Positions 63,023 through 64,000 of a stretch of 64,000 bases of DNA are shown piece after piece (the stretch's first letter is position 1; each line of letters begins with the position of its first letter). Below the pieces are notes generated by a model that was not told the origin of the DNA, made no database searches, and was given only the letters and a program-made list of their open reading frames with translations. The position numbers were made by a program, and so were the translations under genes. The stretch lies in NCBI RefSeq assembly GCF_001522545.3, contig NC_031770.1:86157594-86221593 (forward strand), read 5' to 3'. The DNA comes from Parus major. Its lineage: Eukaryota > Chordata > Aves > Passeriformes > Paridae.

Positions 63023-64000
63023 CATGCATGGACTAGGATTGAAATAAGAATAAGCATAAGAAATTTAAAAATTTTGACTTGCTCAGGACTTCATACCACT
63101 TTGATACACTGAGCATATAAACATTCATAAAATCAATCATTTCTTTCTGTGTCAAAAAATTAGCTTTGAATCGATTATGCCTAGTTATCTGTTGTGTTTG
63201 TGACAACATGAAAATGGGCACAGTCTTCTTTCATTGATTTACTGTCCAATAAATAATTACTATTCATTATTTATTGATTGTAAAGTTACATAATCATTTC
63301 ACTTCCTCTTTATGCTATCAGTGTCAGTTCTAAAGCTAGAGCTATATACTTGATCAAATTTTAAAATTGGTTATGCACACAGAAGAAATGGTATTCCACA
63401 GAGCTGTTTAAATTTATGTGAGAATAATAGGTTTGCATACCTCAACCCATTTATTCCATTTTAAAACTCTGCATTGAGGAGGACAATGTAATCATAATCC
63501 AAGAGAAGCTGTCCACAGTTTATATTATGATAAGTAAAGCAATGTAATTCATATATATTCTTTTTTGTTTATTTTTTAAGATGCTGGAGATAGGAGGATT
63601 TGTGTATCGTTTTGTCACAAATACCTGAGCCAGGTGCATGATGCAAATGATACATATCATTGCTACACATAAATTTTTATTATAAAAATGGGCAAACTTT
63701 TATTAAAATAGAAAAAAGCTTTTTAAAAGCTTTGTCCCCTTGTGCACCAGCTGTTTGTTATAAAGAAAAAAAAATTCACACTTGAGAAAAGAAAATTTTT
63801 CAAAATGAGTACCTAATACACCTATTTGGGAATTAAAATAATTTTAATTCTATTGCATTTGCTGTGAATTTCTTAAAACAACTGTCTCCAAAAGTACTGA
63901 TTAGAAGTATGCAGTGTACTAAAAAGAGAACTTTCCGATAGGTTGATTCTGAGCCTACAGTATTTTTATGTCTTTTGGGTGCTATCACTCTTTTACAAGT

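Larger units (their letters stand above)
59891..64000. other. AT-rich non-coding stretch
   Basis: No gene or interspersed repeat recognised. It contains the AATA-rich simple repeat at 62569-62641 and a perfect 12-base-arm hairpin at 62995-63022. Confidence 0.55.

Noticed and set aside
1..64000. CRISPR array, operons or prokaryotic gene cluster
   Set aside because: No regularly spaced repeats, no ribosome-binding-site/ORF organisation and no long open frames exist. The CR1 and LTR content shows bird nuclear DNA.

Overview
This window is vertebrate nuclear DNA, almost certainly from a bird. The evidence is the repeat content: several chicken-repeat-1 (CR1) LINE fragments carrying recognisable reverse-transcriptase coding remnants and the typical CR1 3' end, and a set of ERVL-type long terminal repeats (LTRs) of the kind common in avian genomes. 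The rest is AT-rich, stop-rich single-copy sequence with short simple repeats, as in an avian gene desert or the inside of a very long intron. I cannot name the species. I saw no bacterial operon, rRNA, tRNA, CRISPR array or intact protein-coding gene. The assembly has one 675-base run of N (47648-48322).

Layout. 1-3.7 kb: an ERVL LTR (+) and a CR1 3' end (+). 3.7-10.8 kb: no recognisable gene. 10.8-12.2 kb: an LTR (-) abutting a CR1 ORF2 fragment (-). 12.2-23.3 kb: featureless. 23.3-24.1 kb: CR1 (+). 26.6-29.3 kb: an LTR fragment (-), a short CR1 reverse-transcriptase piece (+) and two CR1 3' ends (-). 29.9 kb: the first ~90 bases of an LTR (+). 32.3-33.8 kb: a perfect 35-base tandem duplication, an unassigned GC-richer patch and a possible LTR (-) containing a 147-codon open frame. 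35.6-36.9 kb: a CR1 (-) interrupted by a second CR1 (+). 37.9-39.0 kb: a 1080-base solo ERVL LTR (-) with a perfect 5-base target-site duplication. 41.3-42.0 kb: a different LTR (-) with visible TATA, CCAAT and polyadenylation signals. 47.1-48.4 kb: two weak exon candidates on the minus strand on either side of the gap. 55.0-56.1 kb: a long, internally deleted CR1 (-) that still carries ORF1 sequence. 58.2-59.9 kb: one complete solo LTR (+) and one LTR end fragment (-). 60-64 kb: AT-rich sequence with an (AATA)n tract.

Nothing here forms a working pathway or operon. The history read from the sequence is repeated CR1 retrotransposition (mostly 5'-truncated copies), ERVL insertion followed by loss of the interior to leave solo LTRs, and slow decay. 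I found no convincing evidence of a new biological system. The points most worth checking are the candidate exon pair around the assembly gap, the open frame at 33.3-33.8 kb and the nested CR1 at 36.7 kb. All family assignments are recognition by eye against remembered family features and were not computed.
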